A stretch of 49,336 nucleotides of DNA, from contig CALUGA010000017.1 of the NCBI GenBank assembly GCA_944320105.1, positions 1 through 49,336 of the forward strand. Direction: 5' to 3'. Made by a program: the position numbers and the translations under genes. The DNA comes from an uncultured Prevotella sp. Its GTDB lineage: Bacteria; Bacteroidota; Bacteroidia; Bacteroidales; Bacteroidaceae. The notes below the pieces were generated by a model. It saw only the letters and a list, made by a program, of their open reading frames with translations, searched no databases and had not been told where the DNA came from. Of the stretch, positions 34,296 through 40,972 are shown piece after piece. The number at the start of each line of letters is the position of its first letter. The first letter of the stretch is position 1.

Positions 34296-35405
34296 ATGAA
34301 ACCATTGAAAAAACTGTTCGTGGCCGCCGCAGCCCTGCCTTTGCTCGTGGCGTGCGACCCGGCCGGCGACACCTACGCCGGAATCATGGGCGGCAACGCC
34401 AATAACAACACTGCGGCATACGCCAACACGGCATACGCCTACGTTGGCTTTGGCTCCTATGGCTCTTGGCACATTGAGGCCGGTGCAGGCTCCGAGTGGT
34501 GCAGTTTTGCCGCCACGAGCGGGCGCGGCGGCATGTTCTACACCATACCCGTGCGCCTTTCGCCAAACACCACCGGCTCGGAGCGCAGCTCGCTCTTCAC
34601 CGTTAGGGACGATGCCGACGGTGGCGACGTTTATTGGTCGTTCCGTTTGTGGCAGTATGCCACACGCGGCGACGGCAGCCTTGGCAGCTCGCCCCTCGTG
34701 AGCGCCATCACCGGTGACGACGGAAGCAGCATATCGCTGCGCTACGACACGCTCAGCCGCCCCACGATGCTCCTTATAGAGAAGGCCGGTGCCACCCTCA
34801 GCCGTCTCGAAATAACATACGGAGTGAAAGACTCTTCCATCGCAGTGGTCGATGGAAGGGCTACTTTGCGAGGCACGTGCGACCAGGGCTACCAGCCCGA
34901 GCGGCTCACTTCGCAGACCGACACTGTGGGCTATTACCAGCAGCTTATGCTGCCCGGCAGCTACGAGGCGTTCAACGTAGAGCGCCATATCGCGGGCGGC
35001 GAGGTCATGGCCCAGGCCCTGCTTTACACAAATGGCAGCTTCCGCACTGGCAGTGCCGACGGCGAGTACACTGCCGACAGCCTCAGCTGGCTCCACCGCA
35101 AGGCCGACGGAACACAGCTCGTTGAGCGTCTCAAGCTCAGTTATAGCGAGAACAGCAACCGCTGCCAGACGGTGGACGTGAACCAGCTGCTGCTCGGCGT
35201 TGAGGAGTGCAACCCCTACCAGCTCATAGCCTTGTTCCGCGATGCCCGCGGCAGCTTTATCATCTCTGAGGCCGAGGCTGCCGACGGCAAGTACACCGTG
35301 GCTACCACGCTCAATGCCGACAAGAGTGTCAACACGATGACCGTAACCGACAAGGACGGGGGCAGGGTTACATACACGTTCGACTATTACACTACGCTGC
35401 CCTGA
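34296..35405 (+). CDS. Lipoprotein of unknown function with a BACON-like region
   Basis: The 369-residue product has a lipoprotein signal (MKPLKKLFVAAAALPLLVAC; Cys20). An Asn/Ala-rich linker leads to a region at about 45-110 (GSWHIEAGAGSEWCSFAATS, NTTGSERSSLFTV) that resembles a BACON domain, a beta-sandwich common on Bacteroidota surface proteins. The rest is beta-rich with repeated strand patterns such as SLSWLHRKADGTQLVERLKLSYS, loosely like DUF4595. No enzyme motif is seen. It sits inside a translation operon, and its stop overlaps the purN start, so the placement is unusual. Confidence 0.7.
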   Translation: MKPLKKLFVAAAALPLLVACDPAGDTYAGIMGGNANNNTAAYANTAYAYVGFGSYGSWHIEAGAGSEWCSFAATSGRGGMFYTIPVRLSPNTTGSERSSLFTVRDDADGGDVYWSFRLWQYATRGDGSLGSSPLVSAITGDDGSSISLRYDTLSRPTMLLIEKAGATLSRLEITYGVKDSSIAVVDGRATLRGTCDQGYQPERLTSQTDTVGYYQQLMLPGSYEAFNVERHIAGGEVMAQALLYTNGSFRTGSADGEYTADSLSWLHRKADGTQLVERLKLSYSENSNRCQTVDVNQLLLGVEECNPYQLIALFRDARGSFIISEAEAADGKYTVATTLNADKSVNTMTVTDKDGGRVTYTFDYYTTLP

Positions 35406-35977
35406 TGGTCAACTTGGCAATATTCGTTTCGGGCAACGGCACCAACTGCGAGAACATCATACGCCACTTTGCCGGAAGCCCATCCGTGCGCGTGGCCCTC
35501 GTGCTGAGCAATCGCCCCGATGCCTTCGCCCTCGTGCGCGCCGCCCGCCTGGGTGTGCCTACGGAGGTAATGGCAAAGGCCGACTTTGCCGACGAGGCCA
35601 AGCTCATGGGCCTCATGTCGCGCTACGGCATCGACTTCATAGTGCTGGCCGGCTTCCTGCTCATGGTGCCGCCATTCCTCACCGAGCGCTATCAGCGCCG
35701 CATCGTCAACATCCACCCCGCCTTGCTGCCCAAGTATGGCGGCAAGGGGATGTACGGCCACCACGTGCATGAGGCAGTGCGGGCATCGGGCGATGAGGAG
35801 ACGGGCATCACCATCCACTACGTTAGCAACGTTTGCGATGGCGGCGAGATAATATTCCAGGCCAAGACCCCGGTGTTGCCTGCCGATACACCCGACGACA
35901 TTGCCGCCTCGGTGCAACGCCTTGAGCAGCGTTACTATCCCGAAGTGATAGAGCGGGTGGTCATGGAGCTTGCCTGA
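35405..35977 (+). CDS. purN: Phosphoribosylglycinamide formyltransferase
   Basis: PurN transfers a formyl group from 10-formyl-THF to GAR in purine synthesis. The 190-residue protein has the N-terminal FVSGNGTNCENII, the catalytic block RIVNIHPALLPKYGGKGMYG (Asn, His), and GITIHYVSNVCDGGEIIFQ with the essential Asp. The ATG overlaps the previous stop (TGATG). The length is normal. A strong terminator follows at 36014-36060. Confidence 0.95.
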   Translation: MVNLAIFVSGNGTNCENIIRHFAGSPSVRVALVLSNRPDAFALVRAARLGVPTEVMAKADFADEAKLMGLMSRYGIDFIVLAGFLLMVPPFLTERYQRRIVNIHPALLPKYGGKGMYGHHVHEAVRASGDEETGITIHYVSNVCDGGEIIFQAKTPVLPADTPDDIAASVQRLEQRYYPEVIERVVMELA

Positions 35978-36013
35978 CAAGCCTTGGCCATAAGCGCCAC
36001 CTAACTATATGTA

Positions 36014-36060
36014 ACTGCCCCGGAAGCCAAGAAAACGCGCTTCCGGGGCAGTTGTTTTTA
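36014..36060 (+). terminator. Terminator of the rplY-purN operon
   Basis: ACTGCCCCGGAAGC (36014-36027) pairs perfectly with GCTTCCGGGGCAGT (36039-36052), followed by TGTTTTTA. Confidence 0.9.
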
Positions 36061-36113
36061 TACCGAACAGCTTTCGTTAGATTCCAAAACGATTTCATTC
36101 AACCCAAAATCGC

Positions 36114-36317
36114 CATTAGACTTCGGTCAGATTTCGTGCTGTTGCCAGCCCCTCTCCCGTCTCCCTATAATGGGAGAAGCTCGGTTTTGGCGACGGATGT
36201 AGCGGGCTACATCGAGAAAAACGGAAAGCCAGATGGCGACAGCAGTGCGGAAGGCGGATGAAGAGCCAACAATCAAGTGAAAATGTTGTTTTGGCGGCTA
36301 ACGGCCGATTGGGGTTC
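36114..36317 (+). repeat. About 200-base dispersed repeat, family A, copy 2
   Basis: It matches 11123-11308 with the same block order, including the perfect hairpin GATGTAGC-GG-GCTACATC (36196-36213). It differs by an insertion holding its own small hairpin (CTCCC...GGGAG, about 36165-36179). Confidence 0.8.
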
Positions 36318-36542
36318 AATTGTAGTGCTTGCTGAAAAATATCTACAACAATGCTTCCGAGAATGGCTCGTTTCTGTCCGGCTTCACTTTCGCCTGCAAA
36401 TGGCGAAACCTCACGGCGGTTTGTATATGTGGTTGACGTTAAGCGAGTTGGGCATTGAGTATGGCGTAATTCGGCCTCCGAATGGGTTAAAATTGAGGGC
36501 AAAATGCCCTCAAACCGCCCTTTTTGGGGTGTTTTCGGGCCT

Positions 36543-36629
36543 TGAATATGTGCCGTTTGGCGTTTCGAAACGTACCGTTTGGCCTCCCAATACGGCACGT
36601 TTTGCACTGCCGAACGGCCTTTTTTGCAG
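36543..36629. repeat. Four-unit 22-base palindrome array, copy 5
   Basis: Unit positions are 36547 (left half degenerate), 36569, 36591 and 36613, again 22 bases apart. The right half-sites (GCCGTTTGG, ACCGTTTGG, GCACGTTTTGC, GCCTTTTTTGC) are better kept than the left ones. Confidence 0.8.
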
Positions 36630-36786
36630 CAATGCGGCGGCAGGGTGGGGCGGAAACGGGGCGCAGGGCACGGCCTCGTTTCTATTTCGCCTGTTCGTGG
36701 CTATGCTTTTTTCTGCATAATTTCTTTACAAATCCAACAGCCATGGCGGCTTGCCTACAGATGGGCAGCGGGCGGGCTGTTTCCTC

Positions 36787-36821
36787 TGCCTGAGGCTTGC
36801 CACTGTGCCTGAGGCTTGCCA
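36787..36821. repeat. Short direct repeat
   Basis: TGCCTGAGGCTTGCCA occurs twice, 19 bases apart (36787-36802 and 36806-36821). No function is evident. Confidence 0.6.
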
Positions 36822-36891
36822 TTTTGCCCTCCATTGCAGCGTTTTCGGCAGAAATGCGCCCTTACGGCTGCCCTTTGTGCGGATTTTTTGT

Positions 36892-36899
36892 TACCTTTG
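36892..36899 (+). promoter_or_regulatory. -7 box of the queuosine operon
   Basis: TACCTTTG matches TAnnTTTG. Transcription starting near 36904 would give a leader of about 137 bases ending in the preQ1 aptamer. The -33 element is not clear. Confidence 0.6.
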
Positions 36900-36985
36900 C
36901 AGCCCAATGGGCGGCTTCCCGGCTGCGGGGCTGTGCTTCGCTGTGCCGGCAAGCGCGCCCTTAGCGCGCCACGGCGCGCGGCCAT

Positions 36986-37040
36986 CCCGCCACGGTTGGC
37001 GGGTGGAGTGCTTGTCTAACCTCCATTAAAAAACAAGGAA
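36986..37040 (+). promoter_or_regulatory. preQ1-I riboswitch
   Basis: Stem P1 is TGGAG (37004-37008) with CTCCA (37021-37025). The 12-base loop (37009-37020) contains CTTG (37011-37014) and ends in TAAC. The A-rich tail TTAAAAAACAAGGA (37026-37039) holds CAAG (37034-37037), which pairs perfectly with the loop CTTG to give pseudoknot P2. This is the preQ1-I plan: 5-base-pair stem, cytosine before P1's 3' strand, A-rich tail. P2 overlaps the AAGGA in front of the ATG at 37041, so ligand binding should block translation. A hairpin (CCCGCC/GGCGGG, 36986-37003) sits just upstream. The downstream genes are exactly those expected. Confidence 0.85.
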
Positions 37041-37730
37041 ATGAACAAAACAAGAGTACAAGTGAGTGTGCTGTTCATGCTGTTCGGCATACTGTTCTGC
37101 GTTTGCCTGATAACGGCAAACGTGCTTGAGACCAAGCAGATGGCCTTCGGGCCTGTGACAATCACCGGCGGGCTGCTGGTGTTCCCCGTGTCCTACATTA
37201 TCAACGACTGCGTGTGCGAGGTGTGGGGATTCCGCCGCGCGAGGCTCCTCATCTGGGTGGGCTTCGCCATGAACTTCCTTTTCGTGATGTTCGGTGCGCT
37301 GGCCGACGCCATCCCCGGCGCCCCTTACTGGACTGGCGACAGCGGTTTCCACGCTGTGTTCGGGCTTGCCCCGCGCGTGGCCGGAGCCTCGTTTGTGGCC
37401 TTCCTTGTGGGGTCGTTCATCAATGCCTACGTGATGAGCCGCATGAAGCTTTCGCAAGGAGGCCGCCACTTCTCCGTGAGGGCTGTGGCGAGCACCGTGC
37501 TCGGCGAGACGGCCGACTCTCTGGTGTTCTTCCCACTGGCCCTCTCCGGCGTGGTGCCAATGAGCCAGATGCCCTCGCTCATCATCTCGCAGGTGGTGCT
37601 CAAGACGCTCTACGAGGTGGTGGCCCTGCCGCTCACCGTGCGTGTGGTGCGCTTCACCAAGCGGCACGAGGGCGAAGACGTTTACGACCGTGGCATAAGC
37701 TACAACATTTTCAACGTGCGGGGCATATAG
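37041..37730 (+). CDS. yhhQ: Queuosine precursor transporter, YhhQ family
   Basis: The 229-residue inner-membrane protein has about six hydrophobic segments. Family features include [11 protein letters not shown] near the first helix, [26 protein letters not shown], a central [15 protein letters not shown], and [13 protein letters not shown]. YhhQ proteins import preQ0, preQ1 or related queuosine precursors. The start follows directly on a preQ1-I riboswitch and the gene is followed 26 bases later by queF, so uptake and reduction are regulated together. Confidence 0.92.
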   Translation: MNKTRVQVSVLFMLFGILFCVCLITANVLETKQMAFGPVTITGGLLVFPVSYIINDCVCEVWGFRRARLLIWVGFAMNFLFVMFGALADAIPGAPYWTGDSGFHAVFGLAPRVAGASFVAFLVGSFINAYVMSRMKLSQGGRHFSVRAVASTVLGETADSLVFFPLALSGVVPMSQMPSLIISQVVLKTLYEVVALPLTVRVVRFTKRHEGEDVYDRGISYNIFNVRGI

Positions 37731-37756
37731 AACTATGCCTGTGCTCAACAACTAAA

Positions 37757-38239
37757 ATGACAGAAAAAATGGCAAATACCGACAACCGCAAGGACGAGGG
37801 GCTGCAGGCCCTCGGTTCAACTACGAAATATTCAACCGACTACGCCCCCGAGGTGCTTGAGACCTTTGCAAACAAGCATCCCGAGAATGACTATTGGGTG
37901 CAGTTCATCTGCCCCGAGTTCACCTCGCTCTGCCCCATAACCGGGCAGCCCGACTTTGCCGAGATACGCATAATGTACATCCCGGGCGAGCGCATGGTAG
38001 AGAGCAAGAGCCTTAAGCTCTACCTATTCAGCTTCCGCAACCACGGCGACTTCCACGAGGACTGCGTTAACATCATCATGAAAGACCTCGTGAGGCTCAT
38101 GCAGCCAAAGTACATCGAGGTAGTGGGGCTGTTCACCCCGCGTGGCGGAATCAGCATCCATCCCTACGCCAACTACGGCCGCCCCGGCACGAAGTATGAG
38201 CAGTTGGCCCTCCGGCGGCTTGAGAACTACGCGGGTTGA
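37757..38239 (+). CDS. queF: NADPH-dependent 7-cyano-7-deazaguanine reductase
   Basis: QueF reduces preQ0 to preQ1 in queuosine synthesis. The 160-residue protein is the short unimodular type. It has the catalytic Cys in [14 protein letters not shown] (about Cys59) and the QueF motif [22 protein letters not shown] set the start at MTEKMANT (37757); MANTDN at 37769 is an alternative. The open frame runs back inside the transporter gene, but that part is an out-of-frame shadow. The enzyme's product is the ligand of the upstream riboswitch, giving feedback control. Confidence 0.95.
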   Translation: MTEKMANTDNRKDEGLQALGSTTKYSTDYAPEVLETFANKHPENDYWVQFICPEFTSLCPITGQPDFAEIRIMYIPGERMVESKSLKLYLFSFRNHGDFHEDCVNIIMKDLVRLMQPKYIEVVGLFTPRGGISIHPYANYGRPGTKYEQLALRRLENYAG

Positions 38240-38263
38240 GGCACTGCCAAGAGGAAGCAAACA

Positions 38264-38364
38264 AGCATACGTCCTCTAACTCCTTAGCGTAGCGATAATT
38301 CCTCATAACTCCTTTAACTCCTTATTTATAACTCATTTGAATAAGAACTTTGCGGCTATTCAAT
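38264..38364 (+). repeat. About 100-base dispersed repeat, family C, copy 2
   Basis: It matches the minus strand of 9693-9789. It has four AACTC boxes (three read AACTCCTT) and ends with CTTTGCGGCTATTCAAT, 14 bases before the patatin gene start. Confidence 0.8.
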
Positions 38365-38378
38365 ATATCATGGCATAG

Positions 38379-40652
38379 ATGGCACACCATTTTAGCAAGC
38401 ATCGTCAAACGGCAACGCCTTTGCCCCGTGGGGGCAGGGGGCGGGCAGGGGCTTTAAGGAGCCTCGCCGTGCTCGTTCTGTGCTTGCTTGTGGCCGTCGG
38501 TTCGCTTGCCGGGGAGCGCAGGAAAGTGGGCGTGGTGCTCAGCGGCGGCGGCGCCAAGGGCATGGCCCACATAGGGGTGCTCAAGGTGATTGAGCGCGCC
38601 GGCATCCCTGTTGACTACGTGGTAGGCACCAGCATGGGCGCCATCGTGGGCGGACTTTACTCCATCGGCTACGACGCCAATACGCTCGACTCGCTCGTGC
38701 GCTGCCAGGACTGGCGCTACCTGCTTTCCGACATGGTGGAGCCGCACAACCAAAGCATGCGCGGAAGGTACAACCAAAGCACCTACCTCCTGTCGCGCCC
38801 CATCATCCGCACCACGGGGCTGGCAGCCGAGGGCGGCCTCGTCTCAGGCCACAACCTTTCAAACCTCTTCTCGTGGCTCACCGTAGGCTACCACGACTCC
38901 ATCAGCTTCGACAACTTGCCCATACCCTTTGCCTGCGTGGCCACCGACATGGTTGACTACTCCGAAGTTGTGTTCCGCAGCGGATGGCTCTCGCAGGCCA
39001 TGCGCGCCAGCATGGCCATACCCGGCGTGTTCACCCCCGTGCGCATCGACTCGATGGTGCTCGTTGACGGCGGACTTAAGAACAACTACCCCGTTGACGT
39101 GGCGCGGGGCATGGGTGCCGACCTCATCATCGGCGTAACGCTGCAAAAGCCGGCCCGCAAGGCGTCGGAGCTTAACAATGCCATGGACATACTCCTGCAG
39201 CTTGTGGACTTCAGCGTGAAGAACAAGTTCGACGACAACGTGAGCCATACCGACGTGCAGGTGGCGGTTGACGCGGAGAAGTTCACCTCCATGAGCTTCT
39301 CGCCCCGAGCCATCGACTCGCTCATAACCATCGGCGAGGAGGCCGCCATGGCCCAGTGGGATTCGCTCATGGCTCTTAAGCGCGCCATAGGTCTCGATTC
39401 GGCATACGCCCCGCCGCCCCGCCACAGGGCTGCCAGTGCCGGCAAGCCACAGCGCGTGAGGCTCGCAGTGGTCGACTTTGAGGGCGTGAGCAGTGGCGAC
39501 AGCCGCTACCTGCGGCGCAAGTTCGGCATTGCCGAGGGCGACAGCGTGAGCGCCGAGACGCTTGAGGCCGTCATGGCGTCGCTGCGCTCCGACCTCATGT
39601 ATTCCTCTGCCGAGTACAGCCTGCGCCAGATGGCCGGCGGCTACTGGCTGCGCATAGTGGCAGGGCGGCGCAAGGTTACGCAGCTCAACCTCGGGGTGAG
39701 ATTCGACACCGAGGAAACCGTGGCCCTGCAGGCCAACAGCGACTTCCGCCTGCCCACGCGGCTGCCGGTGGAGGTGTCGGTGACGGGTCGCCTGGGCCGC
39801 CGCTACATGGCCAACGTGGCCGCCACGGTGATGCCCGCCAACAGGGGTAACTGGACGGTGGACTACACCTTCCGCTACAACGACATCAACATATACGACG
39901 AGGGCAGGCGCGACTTCAACGTTACTTACGACTACCATTCGCTGACGCTGGGGCTTATAAGCTTCAACCTGCGCAACTTCACCCTCGACCTGGCAGCCCG
40001 GTGGGAAAACTTCAACTACGGCACCATGCTTTCCGGCGAAGAGCGCAGCGGCATGGTGTTTGGCGATGAGCACCTATACAGCTACAACCTATGGCTGCAC
40101 TACAACTCTGAGAACGACCGCTACTTCACCACACGGGGAGCGTCGCTCGAAGCCGGCTATTCGCTCTACACCGACGATTTTGTGCATTACCGCTCGGGCG
40201 ACCCCGTCCACGTGGTGGGCGGACGCTGGCGCTTCGCCCTCAGGCTGACAGACCGCTTCGCCCTCCAACCTTCGGTATATGGGCGGATGCTCCTTGGAGG
40301 AGAGAAGCCCTGGTGCCTGAGCAACTTCATCGGGGGCGACTTTGCAGGCCATTACGTGGAGCAGCAGATGCCTTTCGCCGGCATTGGCAACATTGAGATG
40401 GCCGACAATGCGCTCGTGGCCGTGGGGCTGAAGGCGCAGCAGCGCATCATGGACAACAACTACGTGATGGTGCGCGCATCGTTCGCGCTCGACGCCGACA
40501 AGCTGCGCTACCTCTGGCAAAGTCCGCTCCTGCATGGCTACCAGCTGTCGTGGGCCTACAACTCCATGTTCGGCCCCGTCAACGCCAACCTTGGCTATTC
40601 GAGCAAGAGCAAGCGCGTGTTCTTCTACCTCAACCTTGGCTTTGAGTTCTGA
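38379..40652 (+). CDS. Patatin-like phospholipase with POTRA and outer-membrane barrel (PlpD-like, type Vd)
   Basis: The 757-residue protein has an N-terminal signal (about 26-45), then a patatin domain: oxyanion motif SGGGAKG (55-61), nucleophile GTSMG with Ser85, and catalytic Asp230 in VDGG. A POTRA-like domain follows at about 365-430 (RVRLAVVDFEGVSSGDSRYLRRKFG). A C-terminal beta-barrel ends in aromatic residues (YLNLGFEF). This matches patatin autotransporters, with the lipase exposed or released through its own barrel. A two-codon open frame (ATG GCA TAG, 38370-38378) ends right at the start codon. Repeat C lies directly upstream and a hairpin terminator lies at 40761-40785. Confidence 0.9.
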   Translation: MAHHFSKHRQTATPLPRGGRGRAGALRSLAVLVLCLLVAVGSLAGERRKVGVVLSGGGAKGMAHIGVLKVIERAGIPVDYVVGTSMGAIVGGLYSIGYDANTLDSLVRCQDWRYLLSDMVEPHNQSMRGRYNQSTYLLSRPIIRTTGLAAEGGLVSGHNLSNLFSWLTVGYHDSISFDNLPIPFACVATDMVDYSEVVFRSGWLSQAMRASMAIPGVFTPVRIDSMVLVDGGLKNNYPVDVARGMGADLIIGVTLQKPARKASELNNAMDILLQLVDFSVKNKFDDNVSHTDVQVAVDAEKFTSMSFSPRAIDSLITIGEEAAMAQWDSLMALKRAIGLDSAYAPPPRHRAASAGKPQRVRLAVVDFEGVSSGDSRYLRRKFGIAEGDSVSAETLEAVMASLRSDLMYSSAEYSLRQMAGGYWLRIVAGRRKVTQLNLGVRFDTEETVALQANSDFRLPTRLPVEVSVTGRLGRRYMANVAATVMPANRGNWTVDYTFRYNDINIYDEGRRDFNVTYDYHSLTLGLISFNLRNFTLDLAARWENFNYGTMLSGEERSGMVFGDEHLYSYNLWLHYNSENDRYFTTRGASLEAGYSLYTDDFVHYRSGDPVHVVGGRWRFALRLTDRFALQPSVYGRMLLGGEKPWCLSNFIGGDFAGHYVEQQMPFAGIGNIEMADNALVAVGLKAQQRIMDNNYVMVRASFALDADKLRYLWQSPLLHGYQLSWAYNSMFGPVNANLGYSSKSKRVFFYLNLGFEF

Positions 40653-40760
40653 GTGGCGTCGCCGTGTATTGTCAGGTTCGGGCAGCATAATGCCATGTGG
40701 GGGTTGCAGAAACGGGCAGGCTTCAGGCGTAATTATAGCTTAGGCTTGGTAATATGCAGT

Positions 40761-40785
40761 AACAAGGGAAAATATCTCCCTTGTT
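40761..40785 (+). terminator. Hairpin terminator after the patatin gene
   Basis: AACAAGGGA (40761-40769) pairs perfectly with TCCCTTGTT (40777-40785), followed by GTTTGATTT. It lies about 110 bases past the stop. Confidence 0.65.
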
Positions 40786-40787
40786 GT

Positions 40788-40819
40788 TTGATTTATTCCG
40801 ATAATATTCCTTATATTTG
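40788..40819 (+). promoter_or_regulatory. Promoter of the carboxyltransferase-HD operon
   Basis: TTG (40788-40790) and TATATTTG (40812-40819) are 21 bases apart. The -33 box abuts the preceding terminator hairpin. Confidence 0.65.
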
Positions 40820-40972
40820 TGGCTGTGAAGCTGTTCGCACAGATGCTTTTGAAACTGCCTGCGGGTAGGCTTGTGGCGTCTGGCCATGCGGGCAGTATGC
40901 AGCAGGCTGCGCGTATTTATATAATGTGTGTTTTAGTGAGCGGGTCTCACTGTTTAAAATCAGGAGAAGGTT

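Larger units (their letters stand above)
35978..37040. other. Longest intergenic region, with terminator, two repeats, promoter and riboswitch
   Basis: In order it holds the purN terminator (36014-36060), repeat A copy 2 (36114-36317), a small perfect hairpin (about 36493-36513, TTGAGGGCA/TGCCCTCAA), palindrome array 5 (36543-36629), a short direct repeat (36787-36821), a -7 box (36892-36899) and the preQ1 riboswitch (37002-37040). No gene is supported. Confidence 0.65.
40653..40972. other. Intergenic region with terminator, promoter and long leader
   Basis: It contains the patatin terminator (40761-40785), a promoter (40788-40819), and a predicted leader of about 150 bases for the carboxyltransferase gene. 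The leader includes the hairpin AGTGAG-CGGGT-CTCACT just before a good ribosome binding site (AGGAGAAGG). An open frame through the leader that runs into the gene is out of frame and probably not real. Confidence 0.6.

Noticed and set aside
37214-37756. Long N-terminal extension of queF inside the transporter gene
   Set aside because: This part is an out-of-frame reading of the transporter. The QueF family begins near the ATG at 37757.
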